A DNA stretch of 64,000 bases from Polyangium sp. 6x1 (GTDB lineage Bacteria > Myxococcota_A > Polyangia > Polyangiales > Polyangiaceae): contig NZ_JARZHH010000007.1 in NCBI RefSeq assembly GCF_029946515.1, positions 124,001 to 188,000 on the forward strand, in the 5' to 3' direction. The number at the start of each line of letters is the position of its first letter. Position 1 is the first letter of the stretch. The notes under the pieces were generated by a model. It worked only from the letters and a program-made list of their open reading frames with translations, had not been told where the DNA came from and searched no databases. The position numbers were made by a program, and so were the translations under genes. Shown here in pieces: positions 24,683-34,201 of this stretch.

Positions 24683-26377
24683 TCACTCGTAACGGAGCCC
24701 GTCGACGGGCGAAAGCCTCGACGCCGCGCGGGCTGGATAAAGGGTGGCGATCGTGCAGATGATGAGCGCGGCGACCGCGACCATCGCGTAGTCGCTCCCG
24801 TTCACGTTCACCGGCAATCGGTCGATGTAATACACCTCGGGATCCAGCCGGACGCCGAAGCGCGCGAGGCCCGAGCACGCGGCGAACGCGGTGCCCACGC
24901 CGAACACGGTGCCGATGCCGCCGATGATGACGCCTTCGAGCATGAAGATGCGCATGATCGCGCCGTCCGAGGCGCCGAGCGCCTTCAGGATGGCGATCTC
25001 CTTGCCCTTCTCCGTCACCATGAGGAGCAGCGTGCAGACGATGCAGAAGCTCGCGACTGCGATGGCGATCGAGAGGATGATGAACGTCGCGATCTTCTCC
25101 AGCTTGAGGGCGCTGAAGAGGTTCTTGTTCATCTCCACCCAGTCGCGCACGCGGAGCGGCTCCTTGCCCTCTCCCATGTCGAACTTTGCGGCGGCGGCCT
25201 CCACGAGCGGCGTCACCTCCGCGACCCGCTCGGGATCCGGCACGCGCACGTCGATCTGGCTGATGTTGTCGCCCATGCTGAAGAAGCTCTGGGCCACGTC
25301 GAGTTTCACGTACGCGTGCGTCGCGTCGTACTCGTACATCCCGCTGTAGAAGATCGCCGCGACGCGGAACCTGCGGGTCCGCGGCATCACGCCCATCGGG
25401 CCGAGCTCGCCCATCGGCGAGAGCAACGTGATCTCGTCGCCCACGAGCACGTGCAGGCTCTTCGCGAGCTCCTTGCCGATGATCACGCCTGGCAGGACCT
25501 TCACGTCCTTCCGCAGCGCTGCCTTCACCGCAGGATCGAGGTCCGCCGAGGCGCGCAGGTCCGGCCCCTTGAAGTACGGCTCGCCTCCGGCGCCTCGGCC
25601 GATGATCGTGTCCGGCGGCAGATCTGCGAGTTTGTCTGGGTCGTCGAGCCAGTCGAAGTTGCCGACCTCGATGTTCTGCTTGAGGTCGATCACCTGCGCG
25701 ATCGTGTTCGTGTCGATGCCGCGCACGAGCGCGCCCGCGGTGTTCGACGCCGATGAGCCCATCGCGTCGCCCGCCACGACCGGCGTCGCCGCTCCGCCCT
25801 TCGGCGCGACCGCGAGCCGGATGCCGTCGAGCTTGTCCTCCCAGTCGGGGAAGCCGCCGGGCTGCGTCACGTCGACGACGATGTGCGCGTTGTTGCCCAG
25901 GATCTTGCGCTTCAGGTCGGCGCCGAAGCCGCCCATGATGCTCGTCACGGAGCAGAGCGCGCACGAGCTCACGGCGACGCCCGCCATGCTGAGCACGCTG
26001 ATCACCGTGAGGAATCCGCTCTTCGTGGCGCGCACGTGCCGCGCGCCCACGTACGAGCTGAAGCCGCGGCGCTCGAGGACGTCGAGGATCACCGGCAAGA
26101 GCGCCGCGAGCACCGCGAGCAGGAAGATCACGCCCGTGAAGAGCGCCGAGAAGCCGACGATCTCGTCTCGCAGCTTGAACGGCGCGAACCGCTCGCGCGG
26201 CGTCTTCTCCGCGAAGTACGAGAGCACGGTGAAGGCGAAGCCGAAGAGCGATCCGAAGAGCCAGCCGACGCCCCGCGCCGAGCCTGCTCGCAGGCGCTGG
26301 AAGCCGAGCACCGCGAGCCAAACCGCCGCGAGGACGGAGAGGATGCGCAGGACGAGGAAGGGAAGCGCTGCGATCAA
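24683..26377 (-). CDS. LolC/LolE-family lipoprotein-releasing permease
   Basis: The membrane partner of LolD. At 564 residues it is about 150 longer than usual. Three predicted helices come first (about 4-26, 38-56, 73-96), then the family core: [30 protein letters not shown], a large periplasmic region (about 160-420) and the C-terminal FtsX helices ([61 protein letters not shown]). The start is TTG at 26377, overlapping the lysS stop as TTGA. A single LolC/E-type gene implies a homodimeric permease. The extra helices are unusual. Confidence 0.9.
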   Translation of the reverse strand: MIAALPFLVLRILSVLAAVWLAVLGFQRLRAGSARGVGWLFGSLFGFAFTVLSYFAEKTPRERFAPFKLRDEIVGFSALFTGVIFLLAVLAALLPVILDVLERRGFSSYVGARHVRATKSGFLTVISVLSMAGVAVSSCALCSVTSIMGGFGADLKRKILGNNAHIVVDVTQPGGFPDWEDKLDGIRLAVAPKGGAATPVVAGDAMGSSASNTAGALVRGIDTNTIAQVIDLKQNIEVGNFDWLDDPDKLADLPPDTIIGRGAGGEPYFKGPDLRASADLDPAVKAALRKDVKVLPGVIIGKELAKSLHVLVGDEITLLSPMGELGPMGVMPRTRRFRVAAIFYSGMYEYDATHAYVKLDVAQSFFSMGDNISQIDVRVPDPERVAEVTPLVEAAAAKFDMGEGKEPLRVRDWVEMNKNLFSALKLEKIATFIILSIAIAVASFCIVCTLLLMVTEKGKEIAILKALGASDGAIMRIFMLEGVIIGGIGTVFGVGTAFAACSGLARFGVRLDPEVYYIDRLPVNVNGSDYAMVAVAALIICTIATLYPARAASRLSPVDGLRYE

Positions 26378-28041
26378 CTGCCGCTCGCCTCGGGCCGGAG
26401 GAGGGGGAACAGGATGACGTCGCGGATCGACGCGGCGCCCGTGAGCAGCATCGTGAGCCTGTCGACGCCCATGCCGAAGCCCGCGGTCGGGGGCATCCCG
26501 TATTCGAGCGCGCGCACGTAATCGGCGTCGTAGTCCATCGTCTCCTCGGCGCCCTTGGCCTTCTTCTCGACCTGCGCCCGGAAGCGCGCGTCCTGATCCT
26601 CGGGATCGTTCAGCTCGCTGAAGGCGTTGCAGAGCTCGCGACCATCGACGAAGAGCTCGAACCTGTCGACGAGCGATCCATTCCCGTCCTTCTTCCGCGC
26701 GAGCGGCGAGACCTCGAACGGGTAGTCGATGATGAACACGGGCAGGCTCTTCGCGCCGTCATCCGTGCGGTAATCCGCGGTGAGAAAGGGCTCGGCGAGG
26801 TACTCGTACGCGCAGAAGACGCGCTCGCCGTCCGAGTCGCACTTCTTCATGCCCGAGCGGAAGTTCGCCCAGTCGATCTCGCGCTTCTTCTCCTTGGCGG
26901 CCTTCGCCCAGGCCTTGATCGGCGCGTCATCGTCGGCGACCCGCGTCGCGACCTCCGGGGGCAGACCCGAGCGGGCGAGGGCGTTCTCGATGGCCTGCGC
27001 CATCGGGACCCGGACGAACCGCTCGAAGGACCAGGTGCGCGTCTTCGCCCAGGCCGCGTGATCCTCCGGCAGCGCCGCGGCGAGCGCCTCGTCGACGGCG
27101 CGCAGCATGGCCTCGGTCTGGTCCATGAGCGTCTCGTACGTGGCGTAGGCCTGGTAGTACTCGAGCATCGTGAACTCGGGGTTGTGCCGCGTGGAGAGCC
27201 CCTCGTTCCGGTAACAGCGCGCGATCTCGTAGACGCGCTCGAAGCCGCCCACGACGAGCCGCTTCAGATAGAGCTCCGGCGCGATGCGCATGAAGAGCTC
27301 CATGTCGAGCGTGTTGTGGTGCGTCTTGAAGGGCCGGGCCGCGGCGCCGCCGATGATCGTGTGCATCGTGGGCGTCTCGACCTCGAGGAACCCCTTGCCG
27401 TCGAAGAAGCGGCGCAGCGCCGAGATGAGGAACGTACGCGCCCGGAAGACCGTGGCGACCTCGCGGTTCGCCACGAGGTCGACGTAGCGCATGCGGTAAC
27501 GCGCCTCGACGTCCTTGAAGCTCGTCTTCGTGGGCAGCGGGCGATAGGCCTTCGTGAGCAGGCGGAAGCTCGTCGCCTTGACGCTGAGCTCCCCCTTCTG
27601 CGTGGCCATCGCCGTGCCGGTCGCCTCGATGATGTCGCCGAGGTCGACCTCCTCGTGCAGGCGCGCGTAGGCCTCGCCGAGTACGGCCTCGTCGCAGTAG
27701 AGCTGCAGCTCGCCCGTGCGATCGCGGAGCCGCACGAACGAGACGCCGCCCATCTGGCGCAGGAAGAGGACCCGGCCCGCGATCCGCAACGGCTCGGGCG
27801 CGACCATCGAAGCGTCGTACCGGCCCGCGGCGTTCTTCGCGCCGTCGAACTGCGCCCGCGCAGACGCGAGATCCACGAGCGGCTCGCCCGACGTGACGTC
27901 GTTGGCGAAGGGGTTGTCCCCGCGCCCGCGGATCTTCGTCGCCTTCTCCTTGCGAACGGCGATGAGGGTCTCCTCGGCGTGCTGCGTCGCCGCTGCCGAG
28001 GAGGCTCCTTTTGCGGTCTTTTCCTGCTTGTCGTCGCTCAC
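26374..28041 (-). CDS. lysS: Lysyl-tRNA synthetase, class II
   Basis: LysRS charges tRNA-Lys. The 555 residues include an N-terminal Ala/Lys-rich extension of about 50, the OB anticodon-binding domain ([30 protein letters not shown], about 85-115), class II motif 1 ([21 protein letters not shown]), motif 2 ([34 protein letters not shown]) and motif 3 ([13 protein letters not shown]). The start is GTG at 28041, overlapping the prfB stop as GTGA. It is coupled downstream to the Lol permease, a tight grouping of translation and envelope genes. Confidence 0.97.
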   Translation of the reverse strand: MSDDKQEKTAKGASSAAATQHAEETLIAVRKEKATKIRGRGDNPFANDVTSGEPLVDLASARAQFDGAKNAAGRYDASMVAPEPLRIAGRVLFLRQMGGVSFVRLRDRTGELQLYCDEAVLGEAYARLHEEVDLGDIIEATGTAMATQKGELSVKATSFRLLTKAYRPLPTKTSFKDVEARYRMRYVDLVANREVATVFRARTFLISALRRFFDGKGFLEVETPTMHTIIGGAAARPFKTHHNTLDMELFMRIAPELYLKRLVVGGFERVYEIARCYRNEGLSTRHNPEFTMLEYYQAYATYETLMDQTEAMLRAVDEALAAALPEDHAAWAKTRTWSFERFVRVPMAQAIENALARSGLPPEVATRVADDDAPIKAWAKAAKEKKREIDWANFRSGMKKCDSDGERVFCAYEYLAEPFLTADYRTDDGAKSLPVFIIDYPFEVSPLARKKDGNGSLVDRFELFVDGRELCNAFSELNDPEDQDARFRAQVEKKAKGAEETMDYDADYVRALEYGMPPTAGFGMGVDRLTMLLTGAASIRDVILFPLLRPEASGS

Positions 28042-29184
28042 GCGTCGTCCTCTGCGACCACTTGGCCGCCCTTCTTCAGCGTGCCGCCCGCCGCGGCCAT
28101 GAGGTACGCCTCGATGAACGAGTCGAGATCCCCGTCGAGCACCGCGTCCACGTTGCCCGTCTCGCTCGCGGTCCGCACGTCCTTCACGAGACGGTAGGGC
28201 GCGAGCACGTAGTTGCGGATCTGGCTGCCGAAGTTGATCGCGGTCTTCGAGGCCTGGTACGCGGCGTTCTCGGCGTCGCGCCGCGCGAGCTCGCGCTCGT
28301 AGAGCTTCGCCTTCAGCATCTTGAGCGCCATCGCCCGGTTCTGATGCTGGCTGCGCTCGGCGCGGCAGACGATGTTGATCGTCGGATCGGGAAGGTACCG
28401 GAGCCGGACGGCCGTCTCGACCTTGTTCACGTTCTGCCCGCCCTTGCCGCCGGCGCGCATCGTCGTGATCTCGATGTCCTTCTCGTTGACCTCGATCTGG
28501 ATGTCGTCACCGACATCCGGCGTGATCTCGACCGCGGCGAACGCGGTTTGTCGCGTATGATCCGCGTTGAACGGGCTCATGCGCACGAGCCGATGCACGC
28601 CCGTCTCCGAGCGCAGATAGCCGTACGCGCCCGGGCCCGTGACGGTGAACGAGACGGCGTCGATGCCGGCCTCGTCGCCGTCCTGGTAGTCGATGATCTC
28701 CGTCTTGTAGCCGCGCCTCTCGCAGAAGCGCAGGTACATGCGGAGCAGCATCGAGGCCCAGTCCTTGGCGTCGGTGCCGCCGGCGCCCGGGTGAATGCTG
28801 ACGATCGCGTTCGACTGATCCGCGGGCCCGCTCAGCATCCGTTCGAGCTCGACCTTGCGCAGGCGCGCGTCGAGATCGGCGACCTGCTTCTCGCAGTCGG
28901 CCATCGCGGCGTCGTCGTTCTCCGCGGCCGCGAGTTCCAGGTACTCAGCGGTGTCGTCGATCGAGCGGCCGAGCGTCTGCGCGACCTCGAGCTTCTGCTC
29001 GACGTCCGCGCGCTTGCGCAGCGTGGCCTGCGCCTTCGTTTGATCGTTCCAGAAACCAGGCTCGAGCGACTTTTGCGTCAGCTCGGCGAGCATGCGGGAC
29101 AGCTTGGGGACGTCAAAGATGCCCCCTTAGCGCCGCATAGCGCCTTTTAAGGTCTTCGATTTTCTCGCGGGTCTCGGACAGCAT
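28038..29184 (-). CDS. prfB: Peptide chain release factor 2, with programmed +1 frameshift
   Basis: RF2 ends translation at UGA and UAA. The 3' reading frame from 29114 down to 28038 carries the stop-recognition tripeptide SPF ([13 protein letters not shown]) and the catalytic GGQ ([14 protein letters not shown]). The true start is ATG 29184 in another frame: 23 codons ([20 protein letters not shown]...) lead to CTT TGA C, where a +1 slip skips the T at 29115 and continues as Asp-Val-Pro-Lys. Frames join to about 381 residues. An AGGGGG element sits three bases before the CTT, as in E. coli prfB. It heads the prfB-lysS-lol operon. Confidence 0.96.
29112..29127 (-). promoter_or_regulatory. RF2 autoregulatory frameshift signal
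   Basis: On the minus strand the sequence reads AGGGGG (29127-29122), CAT, CTT (29118-29116), TGA (29115-29113), C. It differs from the E. coli prfB signal AGGGGGTATCTTTGAC by one base. The internal Shine-Dalgarno and the slow in-frame UGA push CTT-decoding tRNA by +1 when RF2 is scarce. Confidence 0.95.
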
Positions 29185-29235
29185 GGGCGGCGGTTTATTC
29201 GATTTCCGCCGCCCACGCTAGGGGGGACGAGCTGA

Positions 29236-30363
29236 TCACGTGGGATCGGGGCCGGGCGTCTTCTCGCCGTTCGCGGGCAGCTCCGGCTTCTTGATGTACT
29301 CCTGCGGAATCTCGCCCGTCAGCGATTTCAGGAAGGCCACGATGTCCGCGACGTCCGCCTCGGGCAGCTCCTTGCCGAGCTGGTGGTAGGCCATCGCCTG
29401 CACCGTCGTCTCCAGCCGATCGAAGGCGCCGTCGTGGAACCACGGGCCCGTCTGCGCCACGTTGCGCAGCGTCGGCACGCGGAAGACCATCTTGTCCTCT
29501 TCCTTCTTCGTGACCTCGTAGCGGCCGAGATCCTTCTGGTTCGGGTACGCCTTGATCAGGCCGAGCTTCTGGAAGGTCGAGCCGCCGAGCGCGCTGCCGC
29601 TGTGGCACGAGGTGCAGCCGCTCTGGATGAACTTCGTCAGGCCCGCGCGCTCCTGATCCGTGAGCGCCGTCTTGTCGCCGGCCATGTACTTGTCGAAGCG
29701 CGAGGGCGTCACGAGCTGCCGCTCGAACGCGCCGATCGCCTTCGCGAGGTTGTCGTACGAGATCGGCTCCTTGTCGTCCGGGAAGGCCTTCTTGAAGCCT
29801 TCCTCGTAGCCCGGGATCGACTCGAGCACCGCGACGACGCTCGCCTCGTCCTTCATGGCCATCTCGATCGGGTTCAGGATCGGGCCCTTGGCCTGGTCTT
29901 CGAGCGTGCCCGCGCGGCCGTCCCAGAACTGCGCGACGAACCCGCCGGCGTTGTACACGGTGGGCGCGTTGCGGCCGCCGAGCTGGCCTTTGTGGCCCTT
30001 CGAGACCTTCGTGCCGTCGACGCCGAACTTGTCGAGCATGTGGCACGAGTTGCACGAGAGGTCCTGGTTCTTCGAGAGCCGCGTGTCGTAGTAGAGCTGG
30101 CGGCCGAGAGAGACCTTCTCGGGCGTGATCGGGTTCGTGTCGGTCTCGCCGCTCTTCGCCTCGTACTTGGCGGGCAGCGTGCCGAAGTTGTTCTTCATGT
30201 CCGCGAGGTCGAGCTCCGCGACCTTCGCGGCCTCGGCCGAGGCGTTCGCCCCCTTCTTCTTCTGCTGGAACGGGAGCGGCGTGGCCTCACGCTCGCCGCA
30301 GCCGGCGCCTGCGAACGCCGCGGCGGAGATCAGGAGCAGTGGCAGGAACAGGCGGAAGCGCAT
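29236..30363 (-). CDS. Di-haem cytochrome c peroxidase (CcpA/MauG family)
   Basis: A 375-residue exported peroxidase-type protein. The signal region is MRFRLFLPLLLISAAAFAGAG with Cys22, possibly lipidated. A Lys/Ala-rich linker precedes the two c-type haem motifs, CNSCH (104-108) and CTSCH (250-254), spaced as in bacterial cytochrome c peroxidases. Family blocks LGRQLYYDTRLSKNQDLSC, RNAPTVYNAGGFVAQFWDGRAGTLEDQAKGP, FRVPTLRNVAQTGPWFHDGAF and LTGEIP are present. It should reduce hydrogen peroxide in the periplasm using a cytochrome donor. I use ATG 30363; a GTG at 30387 is possible. It is divergent from the M48 peptidase gene. Confidence 0.93.
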   Translation of the reverse strand: MRFRLFLPLLLISAAAFAGAGCGEREATPLPFQQKKKGANASAEAAKVAELDLADMKNNFGTLPAKYEAKSGETDTNPITPEKVSLGRQLYYDTRLSKNQDLSCNSCHMLDKFGVDGTKVSKGHKGQLGGRNAPTVYNAGGFVAQFWDGRAGTLEDQAKGPILNPIEMAMKDEASVVAVLESIPGYEEGFKKAFPDDKEPISYDNLAKAIGAFERQLVTPSRFDKYMAGDKTALTDQERAGLTKFIQSGCTSCHSGSALGGSTFQKLGLIKAYPNQKDLGRYEVTKKEEDKMVFRVPTLRNVAQTGPWFHDGAFDRLETTVQAMAYHQLGKELPEADVADIVAFLKSLTGEIPQEYIKKPELPANGEKTPGPDPT

Positions 30364-30608
30364 CGGTGACGTGTCTCCTCGCAACACCGAGCCCGAGGTG
30401 CGTAAGTGGGGCTCTAGGCGCTTCTCTTAGGTGACAACGCCGGGCGGCGTCAACGATCGGCTGCCCAAAGGACGCGACGGAACCAAAGGTTCCCCAACGG
30501 CACGGTAGCCCCGATGCGCCGTCGGGCTCGTCTGCCGCAGCGCCCCCATCCCGATCGCAACGCGGCGGTTCGGTCGGGTAGGATGCGGGAGAACGGGGAG
30601 GAGGCGCC

Positions 30609-32693
30609 GTGGAAGGGTTTCGGAACACGTGGAGGGGCCGTGCATCGCGGTTCGGCGGGGCGTTGCTCCTCGCGTTCGCCGGCGTGCTCGCGTCCGCGGA
30701 GGGCAAGGCCGCTGACGATGCGGCCTACGAGAGGGAGCTCGCCGAGCAGATCCAGAAGCTCGATCCCGAAGCGGCAAAGCTGTTCGCAGAGGCAAACGCG
30801 GCCCGCGAGCGGAACGATCTCGCAGGCGCCGCGGAGCTCTACGAGAAGGTGCGCGCGCGCGTGCCGACGTTCTCGGCGGCGACGCGAAGGCTCTGCACGG
30901 TCAAGCTCCACCAAGGGGCGCGAGACGAGGCCGTCGCGCTCTGCCGCAAGGCGCTCGTGACCGAGGACGCGGCCGAGAACAAGGCCGCCCTGGCGCAGGC
31001 GCTCCTGCTCCGGCCGAAGGGCGCGCCCCCGAACACGTCGGAGCAGCGGGAAGCGTTCGAGCTCGCGAGCTCCGCCGCCGCGCGAAAACCCGACGACAAG
31101 TTCGCCCAGCTCCTGCTCTGCGAGTCCGCGCTCCAGTACGGCCGCTTCGATCAGCTCCGCACGTGCTCGCGCGCGCTCCAGCGCGTCGCGCCGGACTTCG
31201 CCCCGACGTACCTCTATGCGTCGATGGTCAGCGCGTCCGAGGGCCACCTGGACCAGGCGCTCGAAACCCTCGAACGCGCGAAGACGCTGGGGATCGACGA
31301 GCCCACGTACACATCGCTCAAGGCTCAGTACGAGGAGGCGATGCCACTCCACGAGCGGTACGGCATGACGATGCTCTACGGCGTCCTCGGGTGGCTCGCG
31401 GGCCTCGCCGTGCTGCTCGGGATCGGGGGGCTCTTGAGCAAGCTCACGCTGCGCGCGGCGACGGCCGTCCCGAAGGCGGCGGACGAGAACGCGACGGGCA
31501 CGGACAAGTGGCTGCGGCGCGTCTACGGCGTCGTTCTCTGGGCCTGCTGCGCCTACTATTACGTCAGCCTGCCGATCGTGATGGCGATCGTGCTGATCGC
31601 CGGCGGCGGCATCATTTACGGCTTCCTCGCGCTCGGGCAGATCCCGATCAAGCTCGTGGCGATCGTCGCGATCTTCACGCTCGTGTCGCTGTGGGCGATG
31701 CTGAAGAGCATCTTCCTCCGGCGGAAGGACGGCGATCCGGGCGACAAGCTCGATCTCGCCGAACACCCGAAGCTCCGCGCCGTGCTGGAAGAGGTGGCCG
31801 GGCGCATCGGCACGAGGCCCGTCGACAACGTGTACATGACGCCGTCGACGGAGGTCGGCGTCTTCGAGCGTGGCGGCCTCTTGCGGCAGCTCACAGGCCG
31901 CACGGAGCGCTGTCTCGTGCTCGGCGCGGGCGTGATCGACGGCTTCCCGATCGGCGCGTTCAAGGCCGTCCTGGCGCACGAGTACGGGCATTTCCACAAC
32001 GAGGACACAGCCGGCGGCGGCTTCGCGCTGGCCGTGCGGCGCAGCGTGCTCACGATGGCGCTCTCGCTCGCGCGGGGCGGAGCCGCGGCCTGGTACAACC
32101 CGGCGTGGCTCTTCGTGAGCGGCTTCTACAAGGTTTTCCTGCGGATCTCGCAGGGCGCCTCGCGCTTGCAGGAGGTGCTCGCGGACCGATGGGCCGCCTT
32201 CGCGTACGGCGCGGAGGCGTTCGCGCAAGGCCTCACGCACGTGATCGAGCGGTCGATCCGCTTCGACATGCACGCGCAGGCGGCGCTCTCCGAGGTGATC
32301 CAGGAGAAGCGCGCGCTCGCGAACCTCTACCGCTACCGCGTCCGTGGAGAGCCCCCGAAGGAGGCCGAGATCGAGAAGGCGCTCGACGAGGCGATCCACG
32401 CCGAGCCGTCGCCTTACGACAGCCACCCCTCGCCGAAGGACCGGTTCGCCTGGGTAAACGCGCTGCCGAAACGCGCCATCGAGGCCGCGCCGGACGACGC
32501 GCTGGAGGTCTGGGCGCTGTTCGGAGACCGCGCGAAGCTGGAAAAGCAGATGACGCGGAAGATCCGCGAGGCCGTGGCGATGGACCACGGCGTCGTGATC
32601 CCCGCGGGCAAACCCAAGGCGAAGGCGAAGAAGGACGCAGCGGAAGAGGAGACGGACGAGGCGGAGGAGCAGGCTCCGGAGGCGGCCGTTTGA
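30609..32693 (+). CDS. M48-family metallopeptidase with N-terminal TPR region
   Basis: A 694-residue membrane protein. A signal-like helix (about 13-35) precedes a TPR-type region (about 40-250; RNDLAGAAELYEKVRARVP, EGHLDQALETLERAKTLG). Three or more membrane helices follow (about 258-280, 305-345, 350-370). The M48 catalytic zinc motif is HEYGHFHNE near 458-466, with EVLADRWAAFAYG supplying the third ligand further on and HPSPKDRFAWV behind it, as in HtpX/Ste24-type enzymes. The C-tail is Lys/Glu-rich. A role in membrane protein quality control is inference. A 22-bp palindrome follows the stop. Confidence 0.9.
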   Translation: MEGFRNTWRGRASRFGGALLLAFAGVLASAEGKAADDAAYERELAEQIQKLDPEAAKLFAEANAARERNDLAGAAELYEKVRARVPTFSAATRRLCTVKLHQGARDEAVALCRKALVTEDAAENKAALAQALLLRPKGAPPNTSEQREAFELASSAAARKPDDKFAQLLLCESALQYGRFDQLRTCSRALQRVAPDFAPTYLYASMVSASEGHLDQALETLERAKTLGIDEPTYTSLKAQYEEAMPLHERYGMTMLYGVLGWLAGLAVLLGIGGLLSKLTLRAATAVPKAADENATGTDKWLRRVYGVVLWACCAYYYVSLPIVMAIVLIAGGGIIYGFLALGQIPIKLVAIVAIFTLVSLWAMLKSIFLRRKDGDPGDKLDLAEHPKLRAVLEEVAGRIGTRPVDNVYMTPSTEVGVFERGGLLRQLTGRTERCLVLGAGVIDGFPIGAFKAVLAHEYGHFHNEDTAGGGFALAVRRSVLTMALSLARGGAAAWYNPAWLFVSGFYKVFLRISQGASRLQEVLADRWAAFAYGAEAFAQGLTHVIERSIRFDMHAQAALSEVIQEKRALANLYRYRVRGEPPKEAEIEKALDEAIHAEPSPYDSHPSPKDRFAWVNALPKRAIEAAPDDALEVWALFGDRAKLEKQMTRKIREAVAMDHGVVIPAGKPKAKAKKDAAEEETDEAEEQAPEAAV

Positions 32694-32704
32694 CCTCACC
32701 CCCC

Positions 32705-32726
32705 CCCTCTCCACGCGTGGAGAGGG
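32705..32726. terminator. 22-bp perfect palindrome between convergent genes
   Basis: CCCTCTCCACG (32705-32715) is followed at once by its reverse complement (32716-32726). It lies between the stops of the M48 gene (32693) and the E2 gene (32740), so it can serve both strands. A C-run on its left and a G-rich run on its right lengthen the asymmetry. Confidence 0.5.
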
Positions 32727-32739
32727 AGGGAGGAGAACC

Positions 32740-34200
32740 TCACGCCATCTCGAGGAAGAGCCGATCCGGGTTCTCGAGGAACCCGATGATCTCGTAGGCG
32801 AACGCCGCCCCGATGTGGCCGTCGATGATGCGGTGGTCGAAGGACAAACTCACCAGCATCACGTCGCCGATCACGATCTGGCCGTCGCGCACCACCGGCT
32901 TCTGCTTCATCTGGTGGATGCCGAGGATCGCGACCTCGGGGAAGTTCAGGATCGGCGTCGCGAAGAGGCCGCCCTGCGCTCCGAGCGAGGTGATCGTGAA
33001 CGTCGAGCCGCCGAGATCCTCCGCTCGGACCTTGCCGGCCTTCGTGTCGTCGCCGAGGCGCTGGATGTCCTTGGCGATGTCGAGGATGCTCTTCCGATCG
33101 GCGCGACGCACGACGGGCACCATGAGGCCCGCCTCGGTGGCGGACGCGATGCCGATGTCGTAGTAGCGGCGCTGCACGATCTCCTGCGTGGTCTCGTCGA
33201 AGGCGCTGTTCAGCGAGGGGTGCTTCTTCAGCGCGGCGACGACGGCCTTCACGAAGAACGGCAAGAACGTGAGTTTTACGTTTGCCTTGTCCGCCGCAGG
33301 CTTCAGGCGCGCGCGGAGCTCCTTCAGCGCCGTGACGTCGCACTCCTCGACGAACGTGAAGTGCGCCGCGGTGTGCTTCGAGCGAGCCATCTGGTCGAAG
33401 ATCCGCTTGCGCACGCCGCGCAGCGGGGTCCGCTCCTCCAGCGATTCCTCGCCGGCCGGAGGCGGCGGGACACGCACGGGCGCGGGGGCCTTCGCCGTGA
33501 TCGGCGCAGCCGCGGGATGCGGCTCGCCGGCCGCGATGGGCTTCGGCACGGGCGTCGTCGGGAGCGACTCCGGCACGTGCGAGGCCGCCGCCGTGTGCAT
33601 CGCGAGAGGCGCCGTCGTGGGCGCCGCGCTCGCGCCGCGGACGTCGTCCTTCGTGACACGACCGCTCGCACCCGTCGGCGTGACGCGCCGAAGATCCACG
33701 CCGAGATCCCGCGCGAGCTTGCGCGTGGCCGGCGTGGCGAGAGGTTTGTCGTTGTAGTACGCCGCCACGGGCGCCGCCGTGATGCCGTTCGTCGTGTGCG
33801 AGGCGCCGAGCGGCATGAGATTCATGCCGGGCAGGTCCTCCTTGATGTCACCAACCGCGGTCGCGGCCGGTCCTTCGCTCTTCACGGCAGCCTTCGGCGT
33901 GCTCGCCGCCGTCGGCTCGGCCGCCACGGCGGGCGCGAGCGCGACCTGGGGCTTGTCGCCGTCGAGATCGAAGACGACGAGCACCGAGTGCACGGCGACG
34001 ATCTGGCCCTCCTTGGCGCGCGTCTCCACGATCTTGCCGGACTTCGGCGCGGTGATCGTGACGGTCGCCTTGTCCGTCATCACCTCGACCATCGGCTGGT
34101 CTTCCTTGACGACGTCCCCGGGCGCGACGAGCCACTTGACGATCTCGCCTTCGGTGACGCCCTCGCCGATGTCGGGCAGCTTGAACTCGAAGCTTGCCAT
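32740..34200 (-). CDS. bkdB: Dihydrolipoamide acyltransferase (E2) of branched-chain keto acid dehydrogenase
   Basis: E2 is the core of the complex and carries acyl groups on lipoyl-lysine. The 486-residue protein has one lipoyl domain (1-80) with the acceptor Lys44 in VMTDKATVTI, an Ala/Pro linker, an E3/E1-binding domain (154-190; TRKLARDLGVDLRRVTPTGASGRV), a second linker, and the catalytic acyltransferase domain (about 257-486) ending in DHRIIDG (455-461; His456 and Asp460). It starts 1 bp after the E1beta stop. Assignment to branched-chain rather than pyruvate or acetoin substrates rests on the E1alpha type. Confidence 0.93.
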   Translation of the reverse strand: MASFEFKLPDIGEGVTEGEIVKWLVAPGDVVKEDQPMVEVMTDKATVTITAPKSGKIVETRAKEGQIVAVHSVLVVFDLDGDKPQVALAPAVAAEPTAASTPKAAVKSEGPAATAVGDIKEDLPGMNLMPLGASHTTNGITAAPVAAYYNDKPLATPATRKLARDLGVDLRRVTPTGASGRVTKDDVRGASAAPTTAPLAMHTAAASHVPESLPTTPVPKPIAAGEPHPAAAPITAKAPAPVRVPPPPAGEESLEERTPLRGVRKRIFDQMARSKHTAAHFTFVEECDVTALKELRARLKPAADKANVKLTFLPFFVKAVVAALKKHPSLNSAFDETTQEIVQRRYYDIGIASATEAGLMVPVVRRADRKSILDIAKDIQRLGDDTKAGKVRAEDLGGSTFTITSLGAQGGLFATPILNFPEVAILGIHQMKQKPVVRDGQIVIGDVMLVSLSFDHRIIDGHIGAAFAYEIIGFLENPDRLFLEMA

Positions 34201-34201
34201 C

